Source: Ureaplasma canigenitalium ATCC 51252 (GTDB lineage Bacteria; Bacillota_I; Bacilli_A; Mycoplasmatales; Mycoplasmoidaceae). Taken from it: 64,000 bases of DNA. The notes under the pieces are model-generated. The model was not told the origin of the DNA. It ran no database searches and saw nothing but the letters and a program-made list of their open reading frames with translations. Shown in pieces: positions 10,527-23,258 of the stretch. Numbering within the stretch: position 1 is the first letter of the stretch; each line of letters starts with the position of its first letter. The position numbers were made by a program, and so were the translations under genes. Location of the stretch: the NCBI RefSeq assembly GCF_000712165.1, contig NZ_KL544010.1, forward strand, positions 124,001-188,000, written 5' to 3'.

Positions 10527-13475
10527 ATGTTTGTTAACCTAAACAATAGATCTTATTATTCATTACTTAAATCTAGTCTACGACTTGATCAAATCATCTC
10601 TTTTAGTCTACAAGAACAATCAACATATGCTTCATTGATCGATCTTAATACGATGTATGGGACGATTGAATTCTATGATCTATGTATCAAAAACAAATTA
10701 CGACCTATCATTGGTCTTAATTTAGTTTATCGTGGTTTTGATGTCCTTCTTATCGCTCTTAATGAAGATGGATATAAAACTCTAATTTATCTTTCGAGTT
10801 TAGTTAACACTAACAAAGAACTTGATTTTTCAAAGATTATGATGAACAATGTTGCGATTATTTACCAAAATAATCAACATTTTTCTTCTAATGCTCCTTT
10901 GGTTTACCAAAACTATAATGATGAGTTGGATGATTATCTACCAAGTAAACTAAATGTTTCATTCGATTCCTTTAGTGATGCTCTATACGATGTTGTAAAT
11001 GCTCTTAGAACTGAAACAAAACTGGAATTGAACAGCGAGTATCATGACACTGTCAATAATCGAATGCTGACAGAGACCGAAGCATTAAAACTTTACCGAC
11101 CCTTACACCTAAAGAATCTTGACGAACTCCTTAACCACATTAATCTCGTTATTAGTAACCAAGAACCAAACCTTCCTGTTTACCAGGATAATATTCCTAA
11201 TAACTCCCAGTTACTAAAGGAAATTACTACCAGTAATTTAAAAAAATATTTAACAAATAGGTATGGCAACCGCCTTACAAAAGAAGTTGTCGATACTTAT
11301 AAACAACGATTAAAAAAAGAACTTGCGGTTATAGAAGAAAAGGAATTCGTTGATTATTTTTTTGTTGTTTATGATTTCATTCAATATGCTATCAAGAGTG
11401 ATATTATGGTCGGACCTGGTCGGGGTTCAGCTTGTGGTTCTTTAATTTCCTTTTTACTTGAAATTACCAAACTTGATCCCATTGAATATGATCTTATTTT
11501 TGAACGTTTTCTTAATAAATCAAGAAAAGGGATGCCGGATATCGATATTGATATCGCTGATGAACAGCGACCTTTGTTAATTGATTACATTTTTAATAAA
11601 TATGGTTTTGATAAAGTTTGTTTTATCTGCACCTTTATTAAAATGAAATTGAAAATGGCCATTCGTGACCTTGGGCGAGTGCTTAATATCGATTTAAAAG
11701 ATATTAACGAACTTACTAAATTAATTAACGATGATAAAATTGAAACTCTAGATGACTTTGATAATTTCGTAAGTAAGAATCGTAACAAGATTCTTAGTCA
11801 AAGAGTATCCGATTTTAAGAATTTTAAATATCGTGGTTTTGATTTTTTTCAGCTTGTTTTTGGTTTAATCAACTTTCCAAGATCAATTGGAACCCATGCG
11901 GCTGGTATCGTTATTTCTAACCTTGATATAAAAACCGTTATTCCAATTCAAAACGGTATTGATGATTATCCCCTTACCCAGTATCCCCTTGAATATCTTG
12001 AACGTTTCGGGCTGATTAAATTTGACCTTCTTTCTTTAAAGAATTTATCGATTGTGCGGGATACAGTTAATTTAATTAGAATTGTTAATGAAGAGAGTGT
12101 CGATATTAATAACATCAACCTTCACGATGATCAAGTTTTTGAGCAACTAAGAAAAGGGGAAACAACCGGTATTTTTCAACTTGAATCACCAGGTATGGTC
12201 AATTTAATTAAAAAAATCAAACCTCGAAATATTGCTGATATCGCTCTTGTTTCAGCTCTTTTCCGTCCTGGGCCATCCCAAAATAGTGACCGTCTTGTAA
12301 AACGACGTGACGGTCTTGAACAAATAGTTTATTGAAATAACGAATGTAAGAAAGTGCTCGAAGAAACTGTTGGTATTATTGTTTACCAAGAACAAGTCAT
12401 TAAACTAGTTAACACGATTGCTGGTTTCGATGAAGTTGAATCTGACAACTTCCGGCGAGCGATTAGTAAAAAAGACCACCACTTGATTGATAAATACAAG
12501 GATGAGTTTATTAAAAGAGCTATACAGCGTGATTATAATCACAAATTAATTCTTGAAATTTTTGATTACATTAAATCTTTTGCTGACTATGGATTTAATA
12601 AATCACATGCCCTAGCTTATGCTCTACTTAGTTACCAACTAGCTTACCTTAAATTTCATTATCCAATTTGTTTTATTTGTAACCTTCTTAACACCACCGA
12701 TGGGAAGGAAAAAACTTACTTTAAGTTAGCAATCAAAAATAATATTAAAATTATTCCACCATCGATTAAATATCACAATAGCGATTACCAAATTGATCGT
12801 AATTTAAATGCGATTATTATTGGTTTTAAACGAATTAAAGGGGTTGGTAATGAAATACTAAATAAGTTAAATTTAATAGCCGACGACGACATTAATGATT
12901 GTTTTAAGTGTATTAAAGCCTGCATTTTTAAATATAAGTTAACCATCAATAATTTAATTACCTTTATTAAGATTGGTGCTTTTGATTGTTATGGATATAA
13001 TCGTAAATTCCTTATCGAACACATTAATGACATTCTTAAATTTGATGTTGAAACTTTTGAAGAATGTTATGTAAAAAACTCAGATGCTTTTAACTCGACA
13101 TTTAATAATGAATACTTAAAAGATGAAGAAGAATTACTTGGTTTTTGTTTAAAATCACTTCTTTTAAGTGACAATGATACTATTTATACAAAGTATCGTG
13201 ACTACCAAATCGTAGGTGTTAATGAATTAACTGATGAGCCTCAATTTGTGATTGCTAAGGTTATTAAGAAAACCGAAACCTTTACGAGAACGACTAATAA
13301 AAAAATCTTTTTCATTGACGTACTGGTCAACGAAAAGCAATATCAATTTACCATTTTTCATAAAGGATACGAATTATATCAAATGATCAAGGAAGATCAA
13401 ATTTACCTTTTTACGATGCGTAAATTTAACCGTTTTAATGTTATTGAAAACATAAAAGAAATAGGAGAGAAGTAG
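10527..13475 (+). CDS. dnaE: DNA polymerase III alpha subunit, DnaE type
   Basis: C-family replicative polymerase, 982 residues. Recognisable blocks: GPGRGSACGSLISF, then PDIDIDIADEQR containing two catalytic aspartates, GTHAAGIVIS, GIFQLESPGM and FRPGPSQN, followed by the helix-hairpin-helix and OB regions. The N-terminal PHP domain begins FVNLNNRSYYSLL, where active relatives have FVHLHVH-x-EYSLL. All three metal-binding histidines are replaced, so the PHP site should be inactive. One UGA Trp (12333-12335) divides the standard-code frame. Mycoplasmas usually also have PolC elsewhere; DnaE then serves lagging-strand or repair synthesis. It is followed one base later by the exonuclease gene. 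Confidence 0.95.
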
Positions 13476-13476
13476 T

Positions 13477-14349
13477 ATGAAAAAAGCAATTGTCATCGAC
13501 GGATATGCCATTATCTACCGGTCTTTTTATGCGACATATAACCAACTTGCTTACTTTCACGACCACGATACCCTTCCGACTAATGCGATTAGAACGGTAA
13601 TGATGACAGTGCTTAATATCCTTTCAACCTTTGATGCATCATACATGCTCATCGCACTTGATTCAAAAGAAAAAACAAAACGCAAAGAACAGTATGATGA
13701 ATATAAAGGTACACGAAGTCCAATGCCAGATGACTTGATTAGACAATTACCTTACATTGAACAATTTTTTAACTTACTCAATGTGAAGGTAATGAGAATA
13801 CCTGGATATGAAGCTGATGATTTAATTGGAAGTTTTACTACCTTAATGAGTAAGAACAATATCAATTCTACTATCTTTAGTGGGGATAATGACTTAATGC
13901 AACTAATTGATGTGAACACTAACATGAGTCTTCTTTCTTCGTCTAGCAAAGGAAATAATAACCTTATTAACCTCCAAAATTTTGATCAATATTTTCACAA
14001 CCTTAGACCAAAACAAATCGTAGATTTTAAAGCTCTCGTAGGAGATACTAGTGATAATTATCCTGGAGTTAAGGGAATTGGACCTAAAACGGCCGTTAAT
14101 TTAATTCGAAAATATGGTTCTCTTGATGAAATTTACCTACATCTTGATGAACTCTCTCTCGGGGTTAAAACGAAGCTCTCTAATGATAAAAATAGTGCTT
14201 ATTTTTGCTATGGTCTCGCACTCATTGAAACTTCTCTTTTTAACGATAAAGAACCTGATGAATTCATTAAAAAGGAACTTGATAAAGAAGGGATTAAAAA
14301 GCTCGCTGATTCACTATACATTAATTTAAATCACCAATTATTGAAATAA
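13477..14349 (+). CDS. Stand-alone 5'-3' exonuclease (PolA N-terminal domain homolog)
   Basis: A 290-residue FEN-family nuclease equivalent to the N-terminal domain of DNA polymerase I; the polymerase part is absent, as in other mycoplasmas. It shows KAIVIDGYAIIYRSFYA (metal-binding Asp), the RSPMPDDL loop, PGYEADDLIGS and FSGDNDLMQL (acidic metal ligands), and the helix-3-turn-helix VGDTSDNYPGVKGIGPKTA. It removes RNA primers and flaps. The gene starts one base after dnaE and 14 nt before mutM, giving a small replication/repair cluster. Confidence 0.93.
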   Translation: MKKAIVIDGYAIIYRSFYATYNQLAYFHDHDTLPTNAIRTVMMTVLNILSTFDASYMLIALDSKEKTKRKEQYDEYKGTRSPMPDDLIRQLPYIEQFFNLLNVKVMRIPGYEADDLIGSFTTLMSKNNINSTIFSGDNDLMQLIDVNTNMSLLSSSSKGNNNLINLQNFDQYFHNLRPKQIVDFKALVGDTSDNYPGVKGIGPKTAVNLIRKYGSLDEIYLHLDELSLGVKTKLSNDKNSAYFCYGLALIETSLFNDKEPDEFIKKELDKEGIKKLADSLYINLNHQLLK

Positions 14350-14363
14350 AAAGGGGTAGCAAA

Positions 14364-15203
14364 ATGCCTGAATTCCCAGAGGTTTATACCATCATTGAAC
14401 ATTTAAAGGATAATGTTTTAAATCAAACTATTAGTCATGCCGAAGTCCGTTTAAATAAACTTATTAAAAACAAGGAATCAAGTTCCTTTGTTAAGATGAT
14501 GATAGGTTTGTCTTTCAGAAAAATTACTCAAAAAGGAAAATATCTTATTTTTCATCTCTCAAATGAAAACTTTTTAGTTGTTCACCTAAGAATGGAAGGT
14601 AAGTTTTTTTATTATCCTTCCTGCAATGCTTATGTTGAAAATAAGCATAATCATATTCGTTTTTATTTTGAAAATGGCAGTATTTTAGTATATAACGACA
14701 CGCGACAATTTGGTACCTTTCATCTTTTTACATCAAATGAGTTTAATCAATCTCCGATGCTAAAGAAGATTGCTCCAGACCCTTTTGATTCTAAATTTAC
14801 CCCTAGTTATTTGAAAGACCAACTAAAACATAAAAAAGGTAAAATTAAAAATATTTTACTCGACCAGAGTATCGTCTCAGGTCTTGGGAATATTTATGTT
14901 GATGAAGTGCTTTTTTATTCGAAGATTCACCCAAATAGTATCGCATCTAAATTAACTGATGATGATTTAAAAAAGATAGTTAAGTATAGTAAGGAAATTT
15001 TAAATGCTAGTATTTTAAACAAGGGAACTACGATTCACAGTTATATGTTTAATACAACCGATACAGGAGGTTTTCAAAACTTTTTAAAAGTTCACACTAA
15101 AAAAGATCATGATTGTCCTAACTGTGGATATAAAATCATCAAAATCAAGGTTAATAATCGTGGAACTTATTTATGTCCTAAGTGTCAAAAAGAAATTATT
15201 TAG
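14364..15203 (+). CDS. mutM: Formamidopyrimidine-DNA glycosylase (MutM/Fpg)
   Basis: Base-excision repair glycosylase/AP lyase for oxidised purines. It begins MPEFPEV, where Pro2 is the catalytic nucleophile and the Glu next to it is conserved. The helix-two-turn-helix motif contains LDQSIVSGLGNIYVDEVLF. The C-terminal zinc finger is CPNCGYKI...CPKCQ. It has 279 residues, normal for the family. AAGGGG ahead of the ATG is the ribosome-binding site. The stop codon (15201-15203) overlaps the -35 of the tRNA promoter that follows. Confidence 0.95.
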   Translation: MPEFPEVYTIIEHLKDNVLNQTISHAEVRLNKLIKNKESSSFVKMMIGLSFRKITQKGKYLIFHLSNENFLVVHLRMEGKFFYYPSCNAYVENKHNHIRFYFENGSILVYNDTRQFGTFHLFTSNEFNQSPMLKKIAPDPFDSKFTPSYLKDQLKHKKGKIKNILLDQSIVSGLGNIYVDEVLFYSKIHPNSIASKLTDDDLKKIVKYSKEILNASILNKGTTIHSYMFNTTDTGGFQNFLKVHTKKDHDCPNCGYKIIKIKVNNRGTYLCPKCQKEII

Positions 15204-15229
15204 ACAAATATCTATTAATTAATTATAAT
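15201..15229 (+). promoter_or_regulatory. Promoter of tRNA-Leu
   Basis: TAGACA (15201-15206), a 17-nt spacer and TATAAT (15224-15229) form a near-consensus sigma-70 promoter. It ends 11 nt before the tRNA and overlaps the mutM stop codon. Confidence 0.65.
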
Positions 15230-15240
15230 TATATAATAAA

Positions 15241-15322
15241 GCTCAAATGGCGGAATGGCAGACGCAGTTGACTCAAAATCAACCGAGAAATCATAAGGGT
15301 TCAAGTCCCTTTTTGAGCACCA
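15241..15322 (+). tRNA. tRNA-Leu (anticodon CAA)
   Basis: An 82-nt gene. The 7-bp acceptor stem (GCTCAAA with TTTGAGC) is followed by discriminator A and encoded CCA (15320-15322). The anticodon stem GTTGA/TCAAC encloses loop CTCAAAA, anticodon CAA, which reads UUG. The T arm has GGG-TTCAAGT-CCC, and a long variable region precedes it, as expected for leucine tRNAs. Confidence 0.95.
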
Positions 15323-15338
15323 TTAATTAATTATCTTT

Positions 15339-15372
15339 AAATGTGCTTAGCAATACTAAGTGCATTTTTTTT
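15339..15372 (+). terminator. Intrinsic terminator after tRNA-Leu
   Basis: The stem is 15341-15350 with 15356-15365 (ten pairs, two of them G-U) and the loop is CAATA. A run of T (15366-15372) follows. It closes the tRNA transcript. Confidence 0.8.
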
Positions 15373-15458
15373 ATTCTTTTGTCTTTTTTCTTCATTCAAG
15401 GTAGACAGATACGGAGATTTTCCTTAATCTTCTTATAATTTAAAAAAGGGGTAATACA

Positions 15459-16076
15459 ATGAGAGAAGATTACAAGAAACAAAGATATGATCATCCTTCA
15501 AATAATGAAGTCGGTAGGGAAATGCTTCTTCGTATGAATGTTGGTCACAAACACATTAGTGACTTTTTCTTTGAAAATGTCACTATAACAAAAGATGATC
15601 TTGTGCTTGAAATAGGATGTGGTGGGGGATATAATGCTTCTGAACTTGCGAAGCGAGCAAAAAGAGTAATTGCTATTGATATTAGTGCGAAAGCAGTAGA
15701 AGTAACTAGGGAATTTAACGATCAATTAAATATGACAAACCTAGATGTAAAAAACATCAGTATCGAAGATAGTAACTTCATGAATGATTCTTTCGACATT
15801 ATTACGGCTTTTAGCACTATCTACTTTTGGTCTGATTTAAGTCTTTCGCTTCAAAAAATCTACCAATATCTAAAGATAGGTGGACGGTTTTACATCATGA
15901 TTGCAACAAGCAAGGATGATTGACAAAAACAATGAAAGGATGTTCCTAACTTTAAAGAGATAAATGAGTTTTGGTTAATTAAACAATTAAATGATGTTGG
16001 ATTTGATGAAATTTCTATCAAATACCAACCAAATACAAAACGTCTTATGATTATGGGGAAGAAAAATGGCAACTAA
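15459..16076 (+). CDS. Class I SAM-dependent methyltransferase (copy 1 of 3)
   Basis: A 205-residue methyltransferase with motif I LEIGCGGGYNASELA, a post-motif acidic residue in VIAIDISAKAVEV, and the FDIITAFSTIYFW block typical of Methyltransf_11-type enzymes. The N-terminal region has HPSNNEVGREMLLRMNVGH, a pattern shared with the next two genes. AAAAGGGG at about 15445-15450 is the ribosome-binding site. Trp codons are mixed TGG and TGA, unlike the core genes checked nearby. The last 11 nt overlap copy 2. The substrate is unknown; a small molecule is more likely than nucleic acid, but this is inference. Confidence 0.85.
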
Positions 16077-16689
16077 AAAAATAGATGAAACAAAAGAAGT
16101 TAACGAATCTTTTGGTTGTCCTACTTATGATAATGCTGGACGCAACATTCTTTATAATATGAACAACCAGCACGAAGAAGGAATGAAATGAATTTTTCAG
16201 TTTATAAATCTTGAAAAATCATTTAATGTTCTTGAAGTCGGCTGTGGTGGTGGGGTTAACATCAAACGAATGGTTGGAAAGGTCAACCATATTACTGGAA
16301 TTGATATTTCAAAGATGTCATGCACAGTTTCAAGCGAAATCAATGAAGAGTCTATTAAGAAGAATCTTGTAAAAATCGAACAAGGAAACATTGAAAATTA
16401 TCAAGGTAAAGACGATTCCTTTGATATCATTACAGCCTTCAGTACTGTCTTTTTTTGGACAGACCGACCCACTTCTTTCAAGAATGTTTTTCGAATGTTA
16501 AAAAAAGGTGGTTCTTTCTATCTTGGTTTTGGGACAAAAGAGAGTTTACTCCAATGGAAGCATGTTCCAGGATTAATTGTTACTGATGAATACGAAATAA
16601 TGAAAGAATTAACCGATGCCGGTTTTGATGATCAAACTCTTTTCTTATGACGTGAAACAGGTTGACTTCTCTTAAAAGCAACAAAATAA
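16066..16689 (+). CDS. Class I SAM-dependent methyltransferase (copy 2 of 3)
   Basis: A 207-residue paralog of the flanking genes. It shares NESFGCP..DNAGRNILYNMNNQHE at the N-terminus, the SAM site LEVGCGGGVNIKRM, ITGIDISKMSC, FDIITAFSTVFFW and the C-terminal block PGLIVTDEYEIMKEL..AGF. It starts inside the end of copy 1 (11-nt overlap), so the two are translationally coupled. Trp is encoded by both TGG and TGA. The sequence is closer to copy 3 than to copy 1. Confidence 0.85.
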
Positions 16690-16855
16690 ATTGTTAGACA
16701 AAGAACAAGCTCATCAATATTGACCAATCAAGCTTCATTACTTTATTAATCCGTCAATAAACCGATAGATAATTATGATGTAAGTATCATATTTGGTATA
16801 TAAATTAATTTATATTAGAGTTACTGATAAAGAAATATAAAAGAAAGAAAATAAT

Positions 16856-17497
16856 ATGGCAAAAGAAACAAAAAGAATCCACGATGAGGAAGGACCTACT
16901 AACGAAAGTTATGGATGTCCATCTAACGATGAACTTGGTCGAAATTTAACCATTGGAATGAATAAAGGTCATAAAGATATGGGTGACTTCGGTTTAAGCG
17001 TCATCCGTCTTAAAGAAGATGACACCGTCCTTGACATCGGATGTGGTGGGGGCATTAATTTAAAACGAATGGCCGAAAAAGCAAAACACATAACAGGGAT
17101 TGACATCTCTGATATGGCTTGTCAAGTTTCAAAAGAAGTTAACGAAGAAGAGGTTAAAAGCAATAAGGTAGAAGTCTTAAAAGCAGATGTTAGCAACTAT
17201 GATGTTGCATCTGAAACTTACACTGTTATTACCTCATTTAGTTCAGTTTATTTTTGAAAAGACCGACCAACATCTTTCAAGAATATCTTCCGTATTCTAA
17301 AAAAAGGTGGTTCTTTCTATCTTGTTGTTTCAATGAAGGAAAAACTAATTCCGTATACGAACATTCCAGGATTAATTGCTACTGACGAATATGTCATGAT
17401 GAAGGAATTAAACGAAGCTGGGTTTGATCGAATCGTGTTTAATTTTAAACGAGAAAAGGGATGAATTGTAATTGAGGCAATCAAAAATAATAATTAA
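16856..17497 (+). CDS. Class I SAM-dependent methyltransferase (copy 3 of 3)
   Basis: A 213-residue protein with NESYGCPSNDELGRNLTIGMNKGH at the N-terminus, LDIGCGGGINLKRMAEKAKHITGIDIS for SAM binding, and KDRPTSFKNIFRILKKGGSFYL shared almost word for word with copy 2. Copy 3 sits 166 nt downstream of copy 2, with AAAGAAAG before the ATG; the gap is A/T rich and may hold its own promoter. A clear terminator follows. The three genes look like tandem duplications that have diverged. Confidence 0.85.
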
Positions 17498-17537
17498 GCA
17501 TTTCAATTCACACCGGATTTAAAATCCTTAACTCTTG

Positions 17538-17570
17538 CCAAGATAAGATGGAGCTTATCTTGGTTTTTTT
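17538..17570 (+). terminator. Intrinsic terminator after methyltransferase copy 3
   Basis: A perfect 10-bp stem (17538-17547 with 17554-17563) has loop ATGGAG and is followed by seven T residues. Confidence 0.92.
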
Positions 17571-18079
17571 ATTTCGGTTAACAAAAACCCATATATTAAC
17601 TTTTTATGAAGAAAAAATATCAAGAAAAAACAAGGAAATCAAAGGAGTTTTTTAATCGACTAAGGATCACTCCAGTAGTATATTCGTTAAAAAAATGGAT
17701 TTTTAGAACAAAACCAATTTTTTTCAATCATCTTTTTTTGGTCATTCTGGACGAAAAAAGAGCAAGATTTCTTTGTGCAACTTAATCATCTAGGGTGATT
17801 TTGCAATTTTTATCTATCATCTTTGTTATTTTTAAAAAAAATTTGAAAATTAATCTATAAAATATTATGACTATATGCGCATATATGATAAAAAAAATCA
17901 TTTTGTTAATTATGCACTCTAATTAAATTTGCTGCACTTAATTTATCTTTAAGTTCTATTGTTTAATAAAAATCTTAATAGGTAAATTAATATGACTAAA
18001 TTTTTTATTTAACATAGATGTTTAAAAAAACTTAATAAAAATAACAAGTTCGTAAGAAGAATGAACCATAGAGGTGGAT
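17571..18079. other. Intergenic region ahead of the large surface protein
   Basis: About 500 nt without a convincing gene. A 59-codon frame beginning at 17607 has no plausible product. The region holds a 14-bp perfect palindrome TATATGCGCATATA (17872-17885), with A/T-rich DNA on both sides. The promoter of the 18080 gene should lie here, but I cannot pick a single -35/-10 pair. Confidence 0.5.
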
Positions 18080-20857
18080 ATGAAATCAATTTTAAAACTC
18101 TTAGTAAACTCTGTTTTAATAGCCGGTGCTCCAACGAGTGTTAGTTTACAAGCTGGTGAAACTAGAAATCCAGTTCAAACAGGAGTTGAAACAAATAGAG
18201 TTACAAAAATTGTTGATGCCAATCGTCCAAAAAAACCTGTACGTGGTGAAGATATAGATAATGTTGAAGATTTTGATTTATATTTCAGGGGTGAAGCATT
18301 AAGAATCCAATATTACCTAAAACATGCTTATGAAGTTTTAAAGCGAATTTTAAAAACTAATGAAAGAAAAATAGTTTCCATTCCATATCAGAAATTTTTA
18401 AATGAAATAGATATTTTTAAAGATCCGAAGCACAGGGCTGATTTAGAGAATATTAAAGCTAATTTTCAAGAACTAGAATATTACAATACCGATTTTGTTC
18501 GTTTATGAGAACAAGAAGATTTTGACTATGAAAAGTACTTACTTAATAGTTTGAAAAAAGTAGCTGTAGACAACGATGATAAGTTGGATAAAGAGTTTAA
18601 ATCTAATCGTATTTATAGTACATATTTTGACTCAAAGTTTGAAGAAGTTTCGTTTGTAAGACTTCTTATAATTCAATTTGTTGCTTTGCAAATTTTAAAA
18701 AAACATAAGGATAATATAACTTTAAAAAAAGAAGTATTAGACTTGTTAAAAACTGAAGAAGGAATAAGTGCGGGGTCTTCTGATTTTAGAAGAACGATTG
18801 AAGTACTTAAACCGAAATTTGATAAAATATTAAAAATTAGCGGCGATAATACCATTAACCAAATTGCGAAACAAGTTGATGACGAAAACATCAATGATAA
18901 AAGGAGACTTGAAGCTTTTCTTGCAGTAAGAAAAACAAGAGGATCAGAACAGTATGATGAAAATTTTAAAAAGAGAATTAAAGCAATTACAAAAGACACT
19001 TCATTAACTGAGTTGACTACGCTAAGAGACGATGCTGAAGCTTTGTTTAATGTTGAATATGTCAAGTTAACTAATAAATTCAAGACACTTAAAAATAAAG
19101 ATGATAAGGTGGAAGAAAAACTTAAAAAATCTAAAAACATCGGTGTTTTAAAAAAAATTGAAAAAGAAATTGATATTTTATTACTTGCTGAATTTAGAAA
19201 AGAAGTTGAAGCCTCTGTTGCTAAAGCTGAAGGTTCTGATATGTACGATGAGTTTGTTGAAAAGTTAAAAATTCAACAACTTACTCATGAACAATTATCT
19301 GCAATTAAGCAAGAAGCTGACAATGAGTTCATAAATGAAAAGAAATCAGCTCTAGAAGCGGTTAATATGATTCTTGATGAGATGACTCGTAATGCTCAAA
19401 CTCAAGCAGTTAACGATGCTCCTAATGTTAAAACACTTAAATCTATTGCTGCTGATTCAATAAAAATTCGTGGTAATGAAAATCTAATTAATGCTCGTGC
19501 AGAAGCGGAAGATTTACTTAAAAAAACCGAGGGTTCAAAGAAACACGAAGAATATAATCGAAGAAATTCTTCATCTCAAAACCAAACTGACCTACTTCTT
19601 GCTCTTGTAAAGGAAATGAAGGAAGAATACGATAATATCCACAAGGAAACAATGGATAATTTAACCGCTCTTGATGATAAGAAGGATTTTCAAAAAAAGT
19701 TTGATGAAGCAAAAAACATTGGTGATCTTTCTAAATTAAATGAAGAAATTAAAGTTGAAAAGCAAAAGCAAGAAATTGACAAAGCAAAAAAACATGCTTC
19801 AATGGCTGTTGAAAAAACAAAAGGTTCAACACAATATAATCAACTAAAACAAGAATTAAGTTCAGCTGGGGATGATGTTTCAAAATTAAACTCGCTAACT
19901 GAAAAAGCTGATAATCTATATACTGCTGCGAAAAATAAGGCACTTCAAGCTTTCCAGTTGTTACTCGATAAGAAAGATTATCAAAATAAAATTGATAAAG
20001 CGGCCGATGTAGGTACTCTAAATTCCTTAACAACCGAAATCACAAAAGTAGCTAAAGAACAGTCTTTAGCTCAAGCGAGAAAACTTGCTTCTATTGCGGT
20101 GGAAAAAACAAAAGGTTCAAATCAATACCAAACATTGAAGTCATCATTAACAAACGATAATGATGATGAGATGAAGTTAAATAATCTTACATTGAAAGCA
20201 AATGAACTCTTTAATAGTGTGAAAAATAAAACACTGAGTCTTTTCAATCAATTACTGGATAAGAAAGACTATCAAAGTAAGATCGATAGTGCTCCTAATA
20301 TTGAATCCTTAATGAAACTAGATGAAGAACTAAGCAGAGTAAAAAAAGAACAAGAAGAAGCAAAAATTAAGCAAGATGCTAAAGACGCAATCAATAAAAT
20401 TGAAGGTTCCGACCAAAGTGATCAATTAAAAAAAGATCTTTCAATGAATAAAGACAATCTTGAAAAATTAAAGGAATTAACTAAGAAAGTAGAAGAGGAA
20501 TTTAACAAAGAACTTAGTTTAGTAATGCTTGAACTAAATAAACTAGACGATGGTAATCCAAGAAAAAATGAATTACAAGATAAAGTCAAGAATGCAAAGA
20601 GTATTAATGAACTAAGAGCACTTAAAACAGAAATCCAAAGTGCTGTTGTTGAGCAACAAAACCAATCGAAAGAGAAACCAAAAACCCCAGATTCTCCAAA
20701 AATCCCAGACCTTCCTGATGTCATGGAGAAAAAAACTAAATCAAAAACTAATATTGCAGCAGCTGTTGCAACTCCGCTTGTTCTAATTCCAGCTGGTATT
20801 GGTATCGGTGTTGGTACCTGATACTATTTAAAACGAAAAAAGAAACAAGAAAAATAG
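18080..20857 (+). CDS. Large repeat-containing surface protein with C-terminal membrane anchor
   Basis: 925 residues with an N-terminal signal-like segment (MKSILKLLVNSVLIAGAPTS) and a C-terminal anchor: AAAVATPLVLIPAGIGIGVG, then WYYLKRKKKQEK. The start is ATG 18080 with GAGGTGG just upstream; an in-frame GTG lies 6 nt earlier. From about residue 274 to 855 the protein is built of six helical repeats of about 95 residues, each with a (K/E)GS-x-x-Y/H turn and a LDDKKDFQKKFD-like second half. The lack of a lipobox and the topology suggest a protein exposed outside, anchored by its C-terminus. The three-helix repeat rhythm recalls GA/FIVAR-type modules of Gram-positive adhesins; that is a hypothesis. 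No enzyme motif is seen. Confidence 0.8.
18902..20645 (+). repeat. Six tandem protein repeats of about 95 codons within the surface protein
   Basis: Unit starts are near 18902, 19172, 19466, 19751, 20042 and 20336. Units 4 and 5 are the most alike: VEKTKGS-x-QY, then LLDKKDYQ-x-KID and a short LTTEI/LDEEL ending. Outer units are more diverged, so expansion is probably recent in the centre. Confidence 0.7.
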
Positions 20858-20876
20858 GATAAATAGGATTTATTCA

Positions 20877-20905
20877 ATTCAAGTGTAATTTACTTACATT
20901 TGAAT
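20877..20905. terminator. Bidirectional intrinsic terminator
   Basis: A 12-bp stem (20877-20888 with 20894-20905) contains one G-U pair and has loop TTTAC. It lies between the converging surface-protein gene and the DNA methyltransferase gene. Confidence 0.78.
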
Positions 20906-20909
20906 TTAT

Positions 20910-22873
<1,964 letters not shown>

Positions 22874-22990
22874 TTGTATTGCTATTATATAAACTATTAA
22901 TATATTATAGCTTATACTTAGGAAATACCTTATATAGATAGTTGCTATTGATATGTGTTAGTTTTCATTTTTTTTGTCAATAATATACCC

Positions 22991-23007
22991 CTAACCTATG
23001 GTTAGGT
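22991..23007. other. Perfect hairpin in intergenic DNA
   Basis: CCTAACC-TAT-GGTTAGG gives 7 bp with a 3-nt loop. It lies in the gap upstream of the restriction pseudogene. No T-run follows immediately on the plus strand; on the minus strand the context is not clearly a terminator either. It could be an operator. Confidence 0.35.
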
Positions 23008-23048
23008 AAAAATGGCATTTTAATTTAGTAACCATTGATGAATTAAAT

Positions 23049-23207
23049 GTAATTTGAACATAATGAAAAGAAGGATATTAAAAATTTTCCAGAAAAACTA
23101 AAACAGAATATTAATGGTCGATTAATTAGAAATCTCTTTTTTAGTGTTTATTTTAACCATTATTACATTAGTAAACAAGGGAAGTGGAATACTCCTTGAA
23201 TGGATTA
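23049..23207 (+). pseudogene. Possible gene fragment, unrecognised
   Basis: An open stretch of 52 codons without a start codon reads FEHNEKKDIKNFPEKL and later FNHYYISKQGKWNTPW. Its composition is protein-like rather than random A/T DNA, and a stop codon precedes it directly. It may be the remnant of a small protein such as a toxin-antitoxin component. I do not recognise it with confidence. Confidence 0.25.
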
Positions 23208-23209
23208 AA

Positions 23210-23245
23210 AAAACACCGCTTTGAATGATTGCTAAGTGGTGTTTT
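23210..23245 (-). terminator. Intrinsic terminator of the surface-protein gene
   Basis: A 12-bp stem (23234-23245 with 23210-23221, one G-U pair) is followed on the minus strand by a T-run. It lies 14 nt past the stop codon at 23259. Confidence 0.85.
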
Positions 23246-23258
23246 GAGATAGTTGTTA

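Noticed and set aside
12333-12335. Apparent stop in the middle of dnaE
   Set aside because: It is TGA, which encodes Trp here; the same holds for apparent stops in obg, pheS, pheT, gpsA, hsdM and most other genes, so these are not pseudogenes.
17607-17786. 59-codon frame in the gap before the surface protein
   Set aside because: No ribosome-binding site, no motif, and composition of random A/T-rich DNA.
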